DNA of 64,000 nucleotides, from positions 16,998,739 through 17,062,738 of the forward strand of contig NC_071397.1 of assembly GCF_022682495.2 (NCBI RefSeq), in the 5' to 3' direction. Shown one piece after another: positions 35,620 to 44,489 of this stretch. Source of the DNA: Desmodus rotundus. Taxonomy: Eukaryota > Chordata > Mammalia > Chiroptera > Phyllostomidae. Made by a program: the position numbers and the translations under genes. The first letter of the stretch is position 1, and every line of letters begins with the position of its first letter. Below the pieces are notes generated by a model. It searched no databases. It was not told the DNA's origin and saw only the letters and a list, made by a program, of their open reading frames with translations.

Positions 35620-35765
35620 ATATACATGTCACTCAGTTTCCTGATCTATAGAATGGTGATGATAATCGTTGTACCCACCACATACGCTTTTGTGTGAAAT
35701 GAAATGAGAATACATGTAAAGAAGTTAACAAGCCCTCAATAATTGTTACCTGTTATTAAGGGGGA
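35620..35765 (+). mobile_element. MIR SINE 3' half, plus orientation
   Basis: 'ctcagtttcctgatctatag', 'aatggtgatgataatcgttg' and 'caagccctcaataattgtta' match the MIR 3' half and tail. Confidence 0.8.
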
Positions 35766-35959
35766 ATCCTGACCTGTCCTTCTACTTTCTCTTTCAAAAT
35801 TTGTATCTTTGCCAGTGTACCTAGGAGTATGCTCAAAACTTAGCTAATGCTCACTGACATTTGTTGTTTGAATTCCCGAAGAACATGTGTTCACATGCTG
35901 GCATCTGACATAAATGTGGTCTCATGATGCCCAGAGCCCACCAAGTCTCCACACAGAGG

Positions 35960-36182
35960 GCGTGGTGTTTATCTGAACATGCCTTGGAATCAGGGAGACC
36001 TGGGTTTGAATTTATTAGCTCTGATATATTCTCTCTGAGCCTCAGTTAACAGTGCATAAACCTCAGTTTCCTCATCGGTAAAATAAGAACAATGATACTT
36101 AAAGTTGATTTAAAGACTTAAGATCATGTATGTAAAGAGCTAAACATAATCCCTCAAGAAATGGTAGCTGTTGTCATTTTGC
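35960..36182 (+). mobile_element. MIR SINE, plus orientation
   Basis: 'cttggaatcagggagacctg', 'ggtttgaatttattagctct', 'cctcagtttcctcatcggta' and 'agaaatggtagctgttgtca' are in MIR order. The sequence 'gagcctcagttaacagtgcataaacctcagtttcc' contains a short internal duplication of the CTCAGTT part. Confidence 0.85.
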
Positions 36183-36504
36183 TATTGCACACGGCAACAG
36201 CACAAGCACCAGGTTGTGCCCATGGGCCCCAGAAAAGTGGAAGACCAAATTAAAAAATAAGTAAATAAACAAAAGCTCATTACAGGGTATTTTTATACTC
36301 CAGCTGTTAATTCTATGGTCATGCAGCATGCATTCACCCTTGCGTGTGTTACTAGTATGTAATAAGTTTTACTTAAAAAAATGCTTCATACATGAGGCTG
36401 CTAATATCATCTTAAAGAAATATCCTGCCAAGAAAGCCTTCATTTGTGAGCTAGTCCATAACCAGGTGTTCTGCTGAGTATGTGAAAGCCAGAGCATGTA
36501 ATCC

Positions 36505-36745
36505 AAAGGTGTAGAGTTCAGACACAGAGGCTGGAATCAGACTGCCTGGGATCAAATCCCAGCCCGACAGACCCCCACCAGCTGTGGCATTTGGGCAAGT
36601 TGCTTGACGCCTCTGGGCCTGAGTTTTCATCATATGCAGAATGAGAATACTAGTAACAGTGTCTACCTCATAGGATGCTCATGGGAACAAAATGACAACA
36701 CACGTAAAGGTCTAAAACCAGCATTGGGTACATAACAAGCTTTGA
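36505..36745 (+). mobile_element. Near full-length MIR SINE, plus orientation
   Basis: 'ctggaatcagactgcctggg', 'atcaaatcccagcccgacag', 'agctgtggcatttgggcaag', 'ttgcttgacgcctctgggcc' and 'gtctacctcataggatgctc' trace the whole MIR from tRNA-like head to core and LINE-like tail. Confidence 0.88.
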
Positions 36746-36873
36746 AGACTTTTTATCTTTGACAATGTACCTGAAATGTTCAGAAAACTAAATTGCTGTT
36801 CAATAAAACATTATTTAATAAATGATCACCGTCTTTATATTTTTATTCTAAATACTAACTATGGGATCAAGTA

Positions 36874-37430
36874 TTGGGTCAGCCAAAAAGTTTGTTTGTT
36901 TTTTTTCCGTAAGATGGCTCTGGTAGTGCTTAGCTGTCTTTAACTTCATTCAAAACACTTTTGTTAGATTGTATTGTGGCAGCTGTCATATCAGCGTGCA
37001 TTTAAAAAAAACATCAAAATCGGTGAATTTTTGTGTAGCCATTTTAATATTGAAGATGGAGGAAAATACGCAACCTTTTGGGCATATTACACTCTATTAT
37101 TTCAAGAAAGGTAAAAATGCCACTGAAATGCAAAAAAAGAAGAGGGCTTGGGCAGTGTATGGAGAAGGTGCTGTGACTGATCGAATGTGTCAAAAGTGGC
37201 TTGTGAAATTTCGTGCTGGAGATTTCTAGGTGGATGATGCTCCACAGCCAGAGAGACCAGTTGAAGCTGACAGTGACCAAATTGAGACATTAACTGCGAA
37301 CGATCAAAGTTATACCATGCAGAAGGTAGCTGACATACTCAAAATATCCAAGTCAATAAAGTTGTTGGTGAAAATGAAAAACTTTTTATTTTACGGAAAG
37401 AAAACCATATGGACTTTTTGGCCAACCCAA
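36874..37430 (+). mobile_element. Internally deleted mariner with both inverted ends and TA target site
   Basis: A 557-bp element is bounded by TA at 36872-36873 and TA at 37431-37432. The left end reads TTGGGTCAGCCAAAAAGT and the right end, reversed, TTGGGTTGGCCAAAAAGT (16 of 18 matching), the ends of a mammalian mariner family. The interior keeps the start of the transposase and jumps to its extreme C-terminal end, so the catalytic core is missing. Mobility would have required a transposase supplied by another copy. Confidence 0.93.
37056..37430 (+). pseudogene. Mariner transposase relic (N-terminus fused to C-terminal end)
   Basis: Mariner transposase cuts and pastes its element by binding the inverted ends through N-terminal helix-turn-helix domains and cutting with a D,D34D catalytic core. 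Here a frame opens with MEENTQPFGHI and runs through the first helix-turn-helix region (KRAWAVYGEGAVTD) to a TAG at 37227-37229. It then continues in the same frame with DDAPQPERPVEADSDQIETL and the second DNA-binding part ending ILKISKSI. The text then jumps to the C-terminal end of the family, reading IWTFWPTQ across the right inverted repeat. The whole catalytic domain with all three Asp residues is absent. The single in-frame stop and lack of frameshifts suggest moderate age. It cannot make an active transposase. Confidence 0.88.
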
Positions 37431-37439
37431 TACTTTGGC

Positions 37440-37666
37440 TTATCTCTTTAAATACAATACCCCAGTGCCAACCAGTAGTAAGGGGCAGGGTACTGGACAG
37501 CTTTTCTCCCTCCCCAGTTCCACAGTGTGATGAAGCTTCCCTGAGAGCTGGAGGCACGCCCCTGGGAGCAGAGGCAGGGGGGTCCTGAAGCACAGCAATG
37601 GAGCTCTCAGACAGACACCAGGAAAACAGAAGGGTTAAGCCAACGTGAAAACAATTATATTGTGCA
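37440..37666. other. Unassigned DNA between mariner and LTR-like block
   Basis: No recognised repeat. It may be the outer part of the LTR-like element that follows. Confidence 0.35.
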
Positions 37667-37875
37667 GATGAAAAAGGGCCATATACTAAACTTGACAAGC
37701 TCAGGGGGGAGTACATGGCAGCCTTATAAACTCAGAGACCAAAAGTAACCACAGAGGATGGTTTGAAATTAAAACTTTTTAATTAAAAGTGGTTCATGGC
37801 TGGTAGTCATGGCCTAGGCCAGTATTTTTCCCTGACAAAGGTCGATCTTTACCTTGACTGAGCCTGTCTGTTGTC
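37667..37875 (+). repeat. Unnamed dispersed repeat, copy 1
   Basis: This block is matched in reverse complement by 42361-42532 and, beyond a SINE, by about 42055-42106. Shared landmarks include 'gatgaaaaaggg', 'gacaagctcagggg', 'gccttataaactcagaga' and 'ggtagtcatg', then 'ctgtctgtt' after the SINE site. Roughly three quarters of positions agree by eye. I cannot name the family. Its position before LTR-like sequence suggests retroviral origin. Confidence 0.7.
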
Positions 37876-37959
37876 TTTTTGCATCTATCATAACAGACCC
37901 AATAACATACTTTTGAAATGTCACAGATGTCAGAGTCATCTCCTTCTCCAGACCCCTGT

Positions 37960-38765
37960 GGGCACAATCTCCACCCCAGAGCAGGAGACCGTGGAACCCC
38001 TCATTGTTATCTTGTTCCCCACTGCAGGGAAACTCAGTGAGATGTAACATGGCTCCAGCAGCAATGGCATCTGGGAAATGTCGGGCTGTTAACCCTCTGC
38101 AGCCTCAGGCTTGGCTGACTACCCAGAAAACTGGAAGGGAATGCGTCCAGGAAGGAGGTTAATTAATGAATGTATAGAGTGTGATAACTACCTGATGTTA
38201 TCTGTTAACTCAGGAATACATTGTTCTTTCCGGTGGTCTTCGTAACCAACCACCATACGGTTTTACTATTAACCATCTGTAAAAAAGGGATCCTGTCCCG
38301 GGAGGGTTATGGATTCTTCCCTGCCAGCCACCGCTTAGAGCAGCTGCTTTGCCCATGTATGTAAGCTCCTCCTGGTAAAGCTCTTACGAATTTAAATAAG
38401 GCTATCTGTCCGTTCTTCAGGATGAGTATTGAATTTAGACTTTTGGGGCTTTCCCTCAACACTCGAATACCATCTCTAGATGCTGTAAATGTTAACTATC
38501 CTGTATCCACCAATGTAAAAAAGTATGTGTCTCTCCATTTTACTTTTTATCCAATCCCAGAGATTTCTCCACTTTGCTTTCTCCAGCCTTCCTAATCTAT
38601 CACCAATGAATCTTATGTAACCCCCTTACGTCTTCCCCTTTGATTCTGATATATAAAATAAGTGGTACAACTGCCATTTTCCAGAGCATTTTCTCGATTT
38701 GTTGAAATTTGCGTTTCAGCAGCTATTGTTAGTTTGGTTCAAATAAACTCACAAAAATTCTTACA
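37960..38765 (+). mobile_element. Candidate LTR (endogenous retrovirus-like)
   Basis: The right part has LTR promoter geometry: a TATA box 'atatataaaata' at 38649-38660, a polyadenylation signal AATAAA at 38742-38747 about 93 bases later, and a terminal TTCTTACA ending in CA at 38765. A second promoter-like part with 'tttaaataagg' lies at about 38391. The 5' end is not resolved, no clear target duplication was found, and no internal retroviral gene is present. It could be a solo LTR or two nested ones. Confidence 0.5.
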
Positions 38766-38816
38766 GGTTTGGACATTTCTTACTTTGACAATGATCAAAG
38801 ACTTAGACATACTTTA

Positions 38817-39035
38817 AAGATTTTATTTTTATTTATTTTTAGAGAGAAGGGAAGGGAGGGAGAAAGAGAGGGAGAAGAACATCAGTGTGAGAAACATCAA
38901 TCGGTTGCTTCTCATACACACCCCAACCAGGGACCGAACCCACAACCCAGGCATGTGTCCTGACCAGCAGTCAAACTGGCGGCCTTGCACTTTGCAGGAC
39001 GATGCCCAGCCAACGGAGCCACACTGGTCATGGCT
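38817..39035 (-). mobile_element. Ves-type bat SINE, minus orientation, with target duplication
   Basis: Reverse-complement Ves layout: T-rich tail, 'agagagaagggaagggaggg', 'gaaacatcaatcggttgctt', 'accagggaccgaacccacaa', 'caggcatgtgtcctgaccag' and 'ccaacggagccacactggtc'. The flanks 'agacatacttta' (38805-38816) and 'aggcatacttta' (39036-39047) match at 11 of 12 positions and are the target duplication. Confidence 0.92.
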
Positions 39036-39047
39036 AGGCATACTTTA

Positions 39048-39895
39048 CAAGGGGGGGTGTTTTCCCTCTGGGAGATCATGTAGGTAAAGATTAGAAGAAC
39101 AGTAGCAGGTGCACACAGTAGGAAACTACATAAAATGTCACTTTCACATTGGGGATTTTATGGCTAAAGTACCTGATGAAGCAGGTCAGACCATATAAGT
39201 CTAAGATGAATTAGTCTCTTCCTCTATGTTAGGTAAAAAGAAAGACCACACACAGCTTAACTTGAAAGACACCTACCCACTCCCACCTAATGGAGTGGTG
39301 TTGGGAGCAACTCTGTATCTGTGTCATGTCAGAGGACTTGGTAAATATTACCATCCAAATTCCCCCACCCTTGCCTTTGACCACCCCAACTTTGAAGGCC
39401 ACAGGATGGATGCAGTTCTAGCCACAGCCTGCACCCAAATTTGAGATACCGTCTTGTCCCTCATATTCAAGTTTCTATCTGATTTTCATAAGATCATGTC
39501 AACAAAAGAAACATTCAAACCTGTAGAGAATTTTTATGAGTTTATTTGAGCCAAACTGATGACAACTACTGGGAAGCAAAATCTCAACAGATGGAGAAAA
39601 TGCCCCAGAGAATAGCAGTTTTGCACCTTACTTTACACATTAAAATCAAAGGAGGAGGTGTAGGGAGTTACATGAAATCCACTGGTGATAGATTAGGGAA
39701 GCAGGAGAAAGCAAAGCCCAGTGAAAATCTCTGGGATCGGATAAAAAGTAAAATGAATGATACATACTTCTTTTCACAGGTGGGTATAGGATAGTTAACA
39801 GTCAACAATTAACATGATAATAACAAGGAGGGGCTTTGTGGTCTCTGCTCTGGTACAGTGCTTGTGGCCTGAGGGGGCCAGGGGGAAAAGGAAAT
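39048..39895. other. Unassigned non-coding DNA
   Basis: No recognised repeat or exon; open frames are 72-82 codons at most. Confidence 0.42.
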
Positions 39896-39907
39896 TATCC
39901 TGACATT

Positions 39908-40332
39908 TTTTTAAATACAATTTTAATTTTTTATTGTTATTCAATTACAGTTGTGTGCCTTTTCTCCCCATCCCTCCACCCTTGATTTTGTCCATGTGTC
40001 CTTTATAGTAGTTCCTGTAATCCCCTCTCCTCACTGTCCTCTCCCCACTCCCCCCTGACCATTGTTAGATTGTTCTTAACTTCAATAGCCAAGTACTGGA
40101 AGCAACCTAAGTGCCCATCAGCAAACAAGTGGATCCAAAAACTATGGTATATTTATACACTAGAATTCTACGGAGCAGAGAGAAAGAAGGAGCTTATACC
40201 CTTTGCAACAGCATGGATGGGACTGGAGAACATTATGCTAAGTGAAATAAGCCAGATGGTGAGGGACAAATACCGTATGATCTCACCTTTAACTGGAACA
40301 TAATAAATAGAAGAAAAAAAGGAAACAAAATA
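39908..40332 (-). mobile_element. Bat L1 3' end with 5' inversion (twin priming) and 12-bp target duplication
   Basis: The insertion is flanked by identical 12-mers TATCCTGACATT at 39896-39907 and 40333-40344. Its left part (39908 to about 40080) is the L1 3' terminus in minus orientation, with the poly(A) tail seen as the T-rich start. The right part (about 40080-40332) is upstream L1 sequence in plus orientation, reading the end of ORF2 (IAKYWKQPKCPS, then ENIMLSEISQ). The switch of strand inside one target duplication is the product of twin-primed reverse transcription. Confidence 0.9.
40080..40303 (+). pseudogene. L1 ORF2 C-terminal relic (in the inverted segment)
   Basis: A plus-strand frame reads IAKYWKQPKCPSANKW, then WYIYTLEFYGAERKKELIPF and WMGLENIMLSEISQ, then DKYRMISPL. 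This is the C-terminal end of L1 ORF2 protein, whose full form is an endonuclease and reverse transcriptase. Only the last 70 or so codons are present, with neither the endonuclease nor the reverse transcriptase domain. It lies in the inverted half of the 5'-inverted L1. Confidence 0.85.
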
Positions 40333-40344
40333 TATCCTGACATT

Positions 40345-41289
40345 CTAAAGGTATGTTACCCTAGATGCCAAATGACAGTAGACATGAGACAGGATACTAA
40401 GAAGTTAGGAAAATTCCTTGTCAAGTGGAATAAGGAAATTCAGACAGAGAGTGATACAGGTAGACCAGGCCATATGGCCAGATCCTGGAGTGAGGGAGGG
40501 GCCACAGGAAATGCCCGAGACAGTGCAGGTGAAGCTGTGTGGTTCGTGATGACAAATTTTCCCAGCCCCAGGCAGTGATGCAACAGGAGAAAGACTTGCA
40601 TGGAGTCTGTGCAAGGCCAGCAACAGTGATTGACAGAGAGAAAAGCCCTCCTACTCCCTTTGAGTCCCAGAGGACACAGCGGCATGTGTGCCGTAAAGGT
40701 CAACATGGTGGCAGGGGAAGGTGCTGTCCTGTCAGTCTAGCCTGGGTAAAGAAAGAGATTGGCTGGGGGAGCTAGGTCCTTCCAGAGTGCATGGAAATTT
40801 GGGCTGGGAGATTTAAATGGAAAGAAGGGAGAAACTCCCCTCTTCTTGCCTACAGGACCCACCCGTGCAGATATGCAGGCAAGAGTTTCAGCAGGACCAG
40901 TGGGTACTGGGCCCCACAGCCGGTACAATGGAGCCCCCGCGATGGCCGGCCACAACAGTTGGCAGTGGCCCTGGGCCCCTGGCACAGGACGCGGTTGCAG
41001 CAGCATGGCAGCCCTGGCCCCACACGCAGACTCCAGGGGGAAGCCGAAGCCAGAATGTAACTGGGAACAAGCTAAGCCGCCTGGATGGTTGTGCTGCAGC
41101 CGCCTGTGGTTCCCAAAGGATAGTATTTTTAAATGGGAGAAGGAACTCTGGGCATAGCCTTGAATTGGTCTGGCAGAGGATAGTGGGGTTTTTCTCTGGA
41201 TGTTCTGCAGGGGATGGGCTCTGAGGCAGGAGCATGCCATTTCCCAGACTGTGTATCTTTTGAATCATCACCTCTTTCCTTTTTAACCA
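40345..41289. other. GC-rich block open in several frames, unassigned
   Basis: At 40880-41150 GC rises sharply and CpG is locally frequent ('gccggccac', 'gacgcggttg', 'gcagccgcc'). Because stops are rare in such sequence, at least five frames stay open at once (minus 40737-41240, 167 codons; plus 40759-41157, 132; plus 40817-41224, 135; minus 40888-41271, 127). None shows a known domain. It may be promoter-like LTR or 5' UTR sequence of a retroelement. Confidence 0.35.
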
Positions 41290-42055
41290 AACCTCTGTCT
41301 CCAGAATTTACCTATGGGCAGTAGCAGGCAGCTGAAGCCCACTTTCTGTTTGGTAAAAATAGCAGAACAAACTGGCCAAGCAGTCTACAGCCAGATACAA
41401 AAAGTCACCTCCCTAGAAATAACATCTAGGCTTTAGTTGTATTTCAGCTCCAGGCCCAGAAGAGCAGCAAAGCCAGGTGGGCAATGCCAGGACCAGCTGC
41501 AGTGACTAATGTCCATCTGCCCTTGCACTGACCAATCAGTGGAGACCACAACCCTGAAAAACCCTGGAAAAACTGATGAATATTCTGCTGAATCTCTCAT
41601 CTACAACCTCTCCTAAGGTTCCCACCTGCAAGAGAGACGCAAAAACTCAAGACAAAGTACCCAGCATGCACACTCTCTCTCTTGGGAGCAGCCCATGCCA
41701 TTTCCTTTTCCTCTTCTTCCCCCATTTCTTCCCCCACAGGCATGTATCTCCGAAACTCTAAGGGAGCCTGAGACCTATAACCAGGGGATAAATGGGCAGT
41801 AGCGGCTTGTCCCAGGCTAATCCCCTGATCCCATCCCTAAGGTCCCTTCACTCTGACTTTCCAGTGAGCTAAGGCAGCCCAGCCTGGCCGCTCCTGTTGC
41901 TTCCTCTATTCTCAGCCCTCCCTTGTTTCACTGTCCCTGGCTTTAATAAACATACCATCGTAGGCACCAGGACTCGTGTTGTGAAATCTTTCTTATACAA
42001 CACCAGAATCCACATACTACCAGCCGGCCCTAGGCAGACCCACTCAGGGTCAGGG
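41290..42055 (+). mobile_element. Candidate LTR (endogenous retrovirus-like)
   Basis: A CCAAT box 'accaatcag' at 41531-41539, a polyadenylation signal AATAAA at 41945-41950 in 'ggctttaataaacat', and the following 'ctcgtgttgtgaaatctttc' are typical of U3, R and U5 of a retroviral LTR. Start and end are not resolved and no internal genes are attached. The family is not identified. Confidence 0.45.
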
Positions 42056-42532
42056 CCCCTGTCCAGTAACAGACACACTTGGTTAAGATAAAGACTGACG
42101 TTTGTGCCCTGACCAGTGTGGCTTGGTTGATGGGGCGTTGTACTACAAAGCGAGGGGCCACCAGTTTGATTCCTGGTCAGAGCATGTGCTTGAGTCGCAA
42201 ATTTGGTCCCTGGTTGAGAGGCAACCCGTTAATAATTCTCTCTTACAGCCGTGTTTTTCCCCTTCTTTTCCCCCCTCCCTCCCCCTCTCTCTAAAAAATA
42301 GATATAGATTAATGATAGATAGATAGACAGATAGATAATAAAATTGTTTAAAAAATTACTCTTCATCAAGAAAGACACCAGCCTAGACATGACTACCCAC
42401 CATGACTCACTTTTACCTAGAAAGTTTTAATATCAGACCATCCTCCATGCATGTTGCTCTCTGAGTTTATAAGGCTCACCATGCAGCCTCCCCTGAGCTT
42501 GTCAGGTTTGGCATGTAGCCCCTTTTTCATCC
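42055..42532 (-). repeat. Unnamed dispersed repeat, copy 2, split by a Ves SINE
   Basis: Reverse complement of the block at 37667-37875. Homology runs from 42532 down to 42361, is interrupted by the SINE, and resumes at about 42106 down to 42055. The SINE therefore inserted into this repeat. Confidence 0.65.
42107..42350 (+). mobile_element. Ves-type bat SINE, plus orientation, with GATA-type tail
   Basis: 'gccctgaccagtgtggcttg' at the head (A-box side), 'ccagtttgattcctggtcag' (B box), a pyrimidine-rich 3' part and 'ctctctctaaaaaatag'. The tail contains a short (GATA)n expansion at 42312-42338. The target duplication is not clear. Confidence 0.88.
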
Positions 42533-43684
42533 ACAACCAGAAAGGAGCAGATGTACCCCTGCTCCCACTAGCCAATAAAGAGAAAGGCAGAACCCTTAAG
42601 AAAACATATACTTTCTGATAAGTTTCAATGATCTTGATATCTTTGTCTAAAAATCCCGCAAGACCAAACTATGCATTTTAGTGAGGAGTCAAGTTCAATC
42701 AAAGAGCTGGGCATCCTGCCCGAGAACTGCTCTTGCTCATTCTGCCACAGTCCCTTTTCAGGGCAGAAATCTAGGTTAGGCCACCCAGCGGGGCATGTGG
42801 TTTTGCTACTGCTGCTCTCCCTTCGTGTGTGTTCCTGCATAATCATCATTCCTGTGCCAGGAAGAGGAAGCACATGATGTCACGGTGGTCAAAATCGACA
42901 GCTCTGGGTCATCTTAGAAATGGATCCCACCCCCACATCCGGGGAACATTATACCTAAGAGGGAAAGAATGATAGCACACCAGCGCGGAAGGTGTTTTTC
43001 CCGAACACAGTGCTGGGGCTATCTGTCTTTCAGGACAAACAAGAAAACCCCGTTAGACAAATTAAGCAAAGATTTTCTTCTTGATGATCATTTCCAGTGC
43101 TGGCAAGACTTGGGAAACAGGCAGCTCAGGCACTGCTACAGGGAGGGAGTATTGGTATACACTCTCTAGAACGTAATTTATCAACGCATATTCATTGAGG
43201 ATGCTATTATTCTCTCTGCCTCGAATCCTCCCTTCCTCTCATAGCAGCTCAGTCCTCTTCATTGACCGTTCTTCTTAAAATTTTTTCTCCACTTAAAATT
43301 CTTTCCCCACTCCATCACCAGGTTTTACAAGAGCCTTTCATGGCCACAGACCATGAGAGGATCTGAGCAATCCTAGTGAGCCTTTTTGTGGAACTTTGGA
43401 CCTGTGGTCTGTGACAATCAGAGATACGTTCCCTTGAAGAGCTAAAATGGGAAGTTGTGAGACTCTACAACTAGCCCCAGTATTTCTTGTCAGTGTTCTG
43501 TAAGAGAGAAGAATGAACCAATCACATAAAAAGGAACCAAAAAGAGAAGAATACAGTGTTCTAGAGGCTTAAGTATTGGAATCCATTTAGTCCCACGGCC
43601 CAGTTTCTACATCCTGTTTCCCTTTTTACCTAAGGCACTTAACACTGGAACCCTGTCACTTGGAAGCAAAGGGTCCTAAGTCAT
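42533..43684. other. Unassigned non-coding DNA
   Basis: No recognised element. Overlapping opposite frames at 42625-42877 are chance. Confidence 0.42.
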
Positions 43685-43918
43685 ATACATAGTACAAAAC
43701 ACATACCCTTTGACTTAGGAGTCTATTTGAAACATATATTAAGTGACAAAAGCAAAATGTTATTACATGATCCATTTTTGTTTAAAAATATATCTATGTA
43801 TATGTTGAGTAAAATATGGAAGAATCTAGAACAAAGGTCAATAGTAACTATTTCTGGATGGTGGATCTTGGGAAAAGTTCTCTGAATTTTCTAAATTTTG
43901 CCCAGTGAGGACGTATTA
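43685..43918 (+). mobile_element. Old L1 3' end (L1M/L1ME-type)
   Basis: 'accctttgacttaggagtct', 'aagtgacaaaagcaaaatgt', 'agtaactatttctggatggt' and 'aaattttgcccagtgaggac' follow the order of an old L1 3' terminus. It is cut by the Tigger element that starts at its right edge. Confidence 0.7.
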
Positions 43919-44413
43919 CAGTAGTCACCCATTTATTTGCAGTTTGCCATCCATGATTTCAGTTACCCACCATCAACCATGGTCCAAAACTATTAAAAAG
44001 AATATTCCAGAAATAAGCAACATAAGTTTTAAATTGCCTTGAGTAACATAATGAAATTTCTCACCATCCCAGTTCTCCCCACCCCAAATGTGAATAATCC
44101 CTTTGCCCAGCGTATCCACTCTGTATACACTGCCTGCCCCTTAGTCTTGTTATCAGATTGACTGGCTTGGTATCGCAGTGCTTACGTTTAAGTAACCCAC
44201 ATTTTATTCACTAATGGCCCCAAAGTGCAAGAGTAGTGATGCTGGCAACTCAGATACGCCAAAGAGAAGCCATAAAATGTTTCCTTTAAGTGAAGAAGCA
44301 TATATGAATAGGGATAAAAACAATATAGAGAGAGTTTGGTACTATTCATGGTTTCAGGCATCCACTGGGGGTCTTGGAATGTATCCCCCACAGATAAGAG
44401 GAGACTCCCACTG
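43919..44413 (+). mobile_element. Internally deleted Tigger-type DNA transposon
   Basis: The left end CAGTAGTCACCCATTTATTT follows a TA (43917-43918), and the right end ...CTCCCACTG precedes a TA (44414-44415), as expected for Tc1/mariner-superfamily insertion. The interior has Tigger text ('gcgtatccactctgtataca', 'tatcgcagtgcttacgttta') leading to the transposase start, then jumps after about 25 codons to the 3' terminal part ('ggtttcaggcatccactggg'). Confidence 0.87.
44214..44300 (+). pseudogene. Tigger transposase start relic
   Basis: The frame begins MAPKCKSSDAGNSDTPKRSH, the N-terminal start of the pogo/Tigger transposase family, which binds its element ends through a helix-turn-helix. 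Text is Tigger-like for about 25 codons (to MFPLSEEA), after which the element is deleted. Neither the DNA-binding domain nor the DDE catalytic domain remains. Confidence 0.82.
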
Positions 44414-44489
44414 TACTTGTATAACAAAAAGTAAGCAGTAGAGATTCTAAAAATATTTTTCTCAGAACTACACATGTACAAAGCTTACA

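Noticed and set aside
41945..41950. AATAAA as the end of a host gene
   Set aside because: It fits the LTR-like context better, and no upstream exon is visible.
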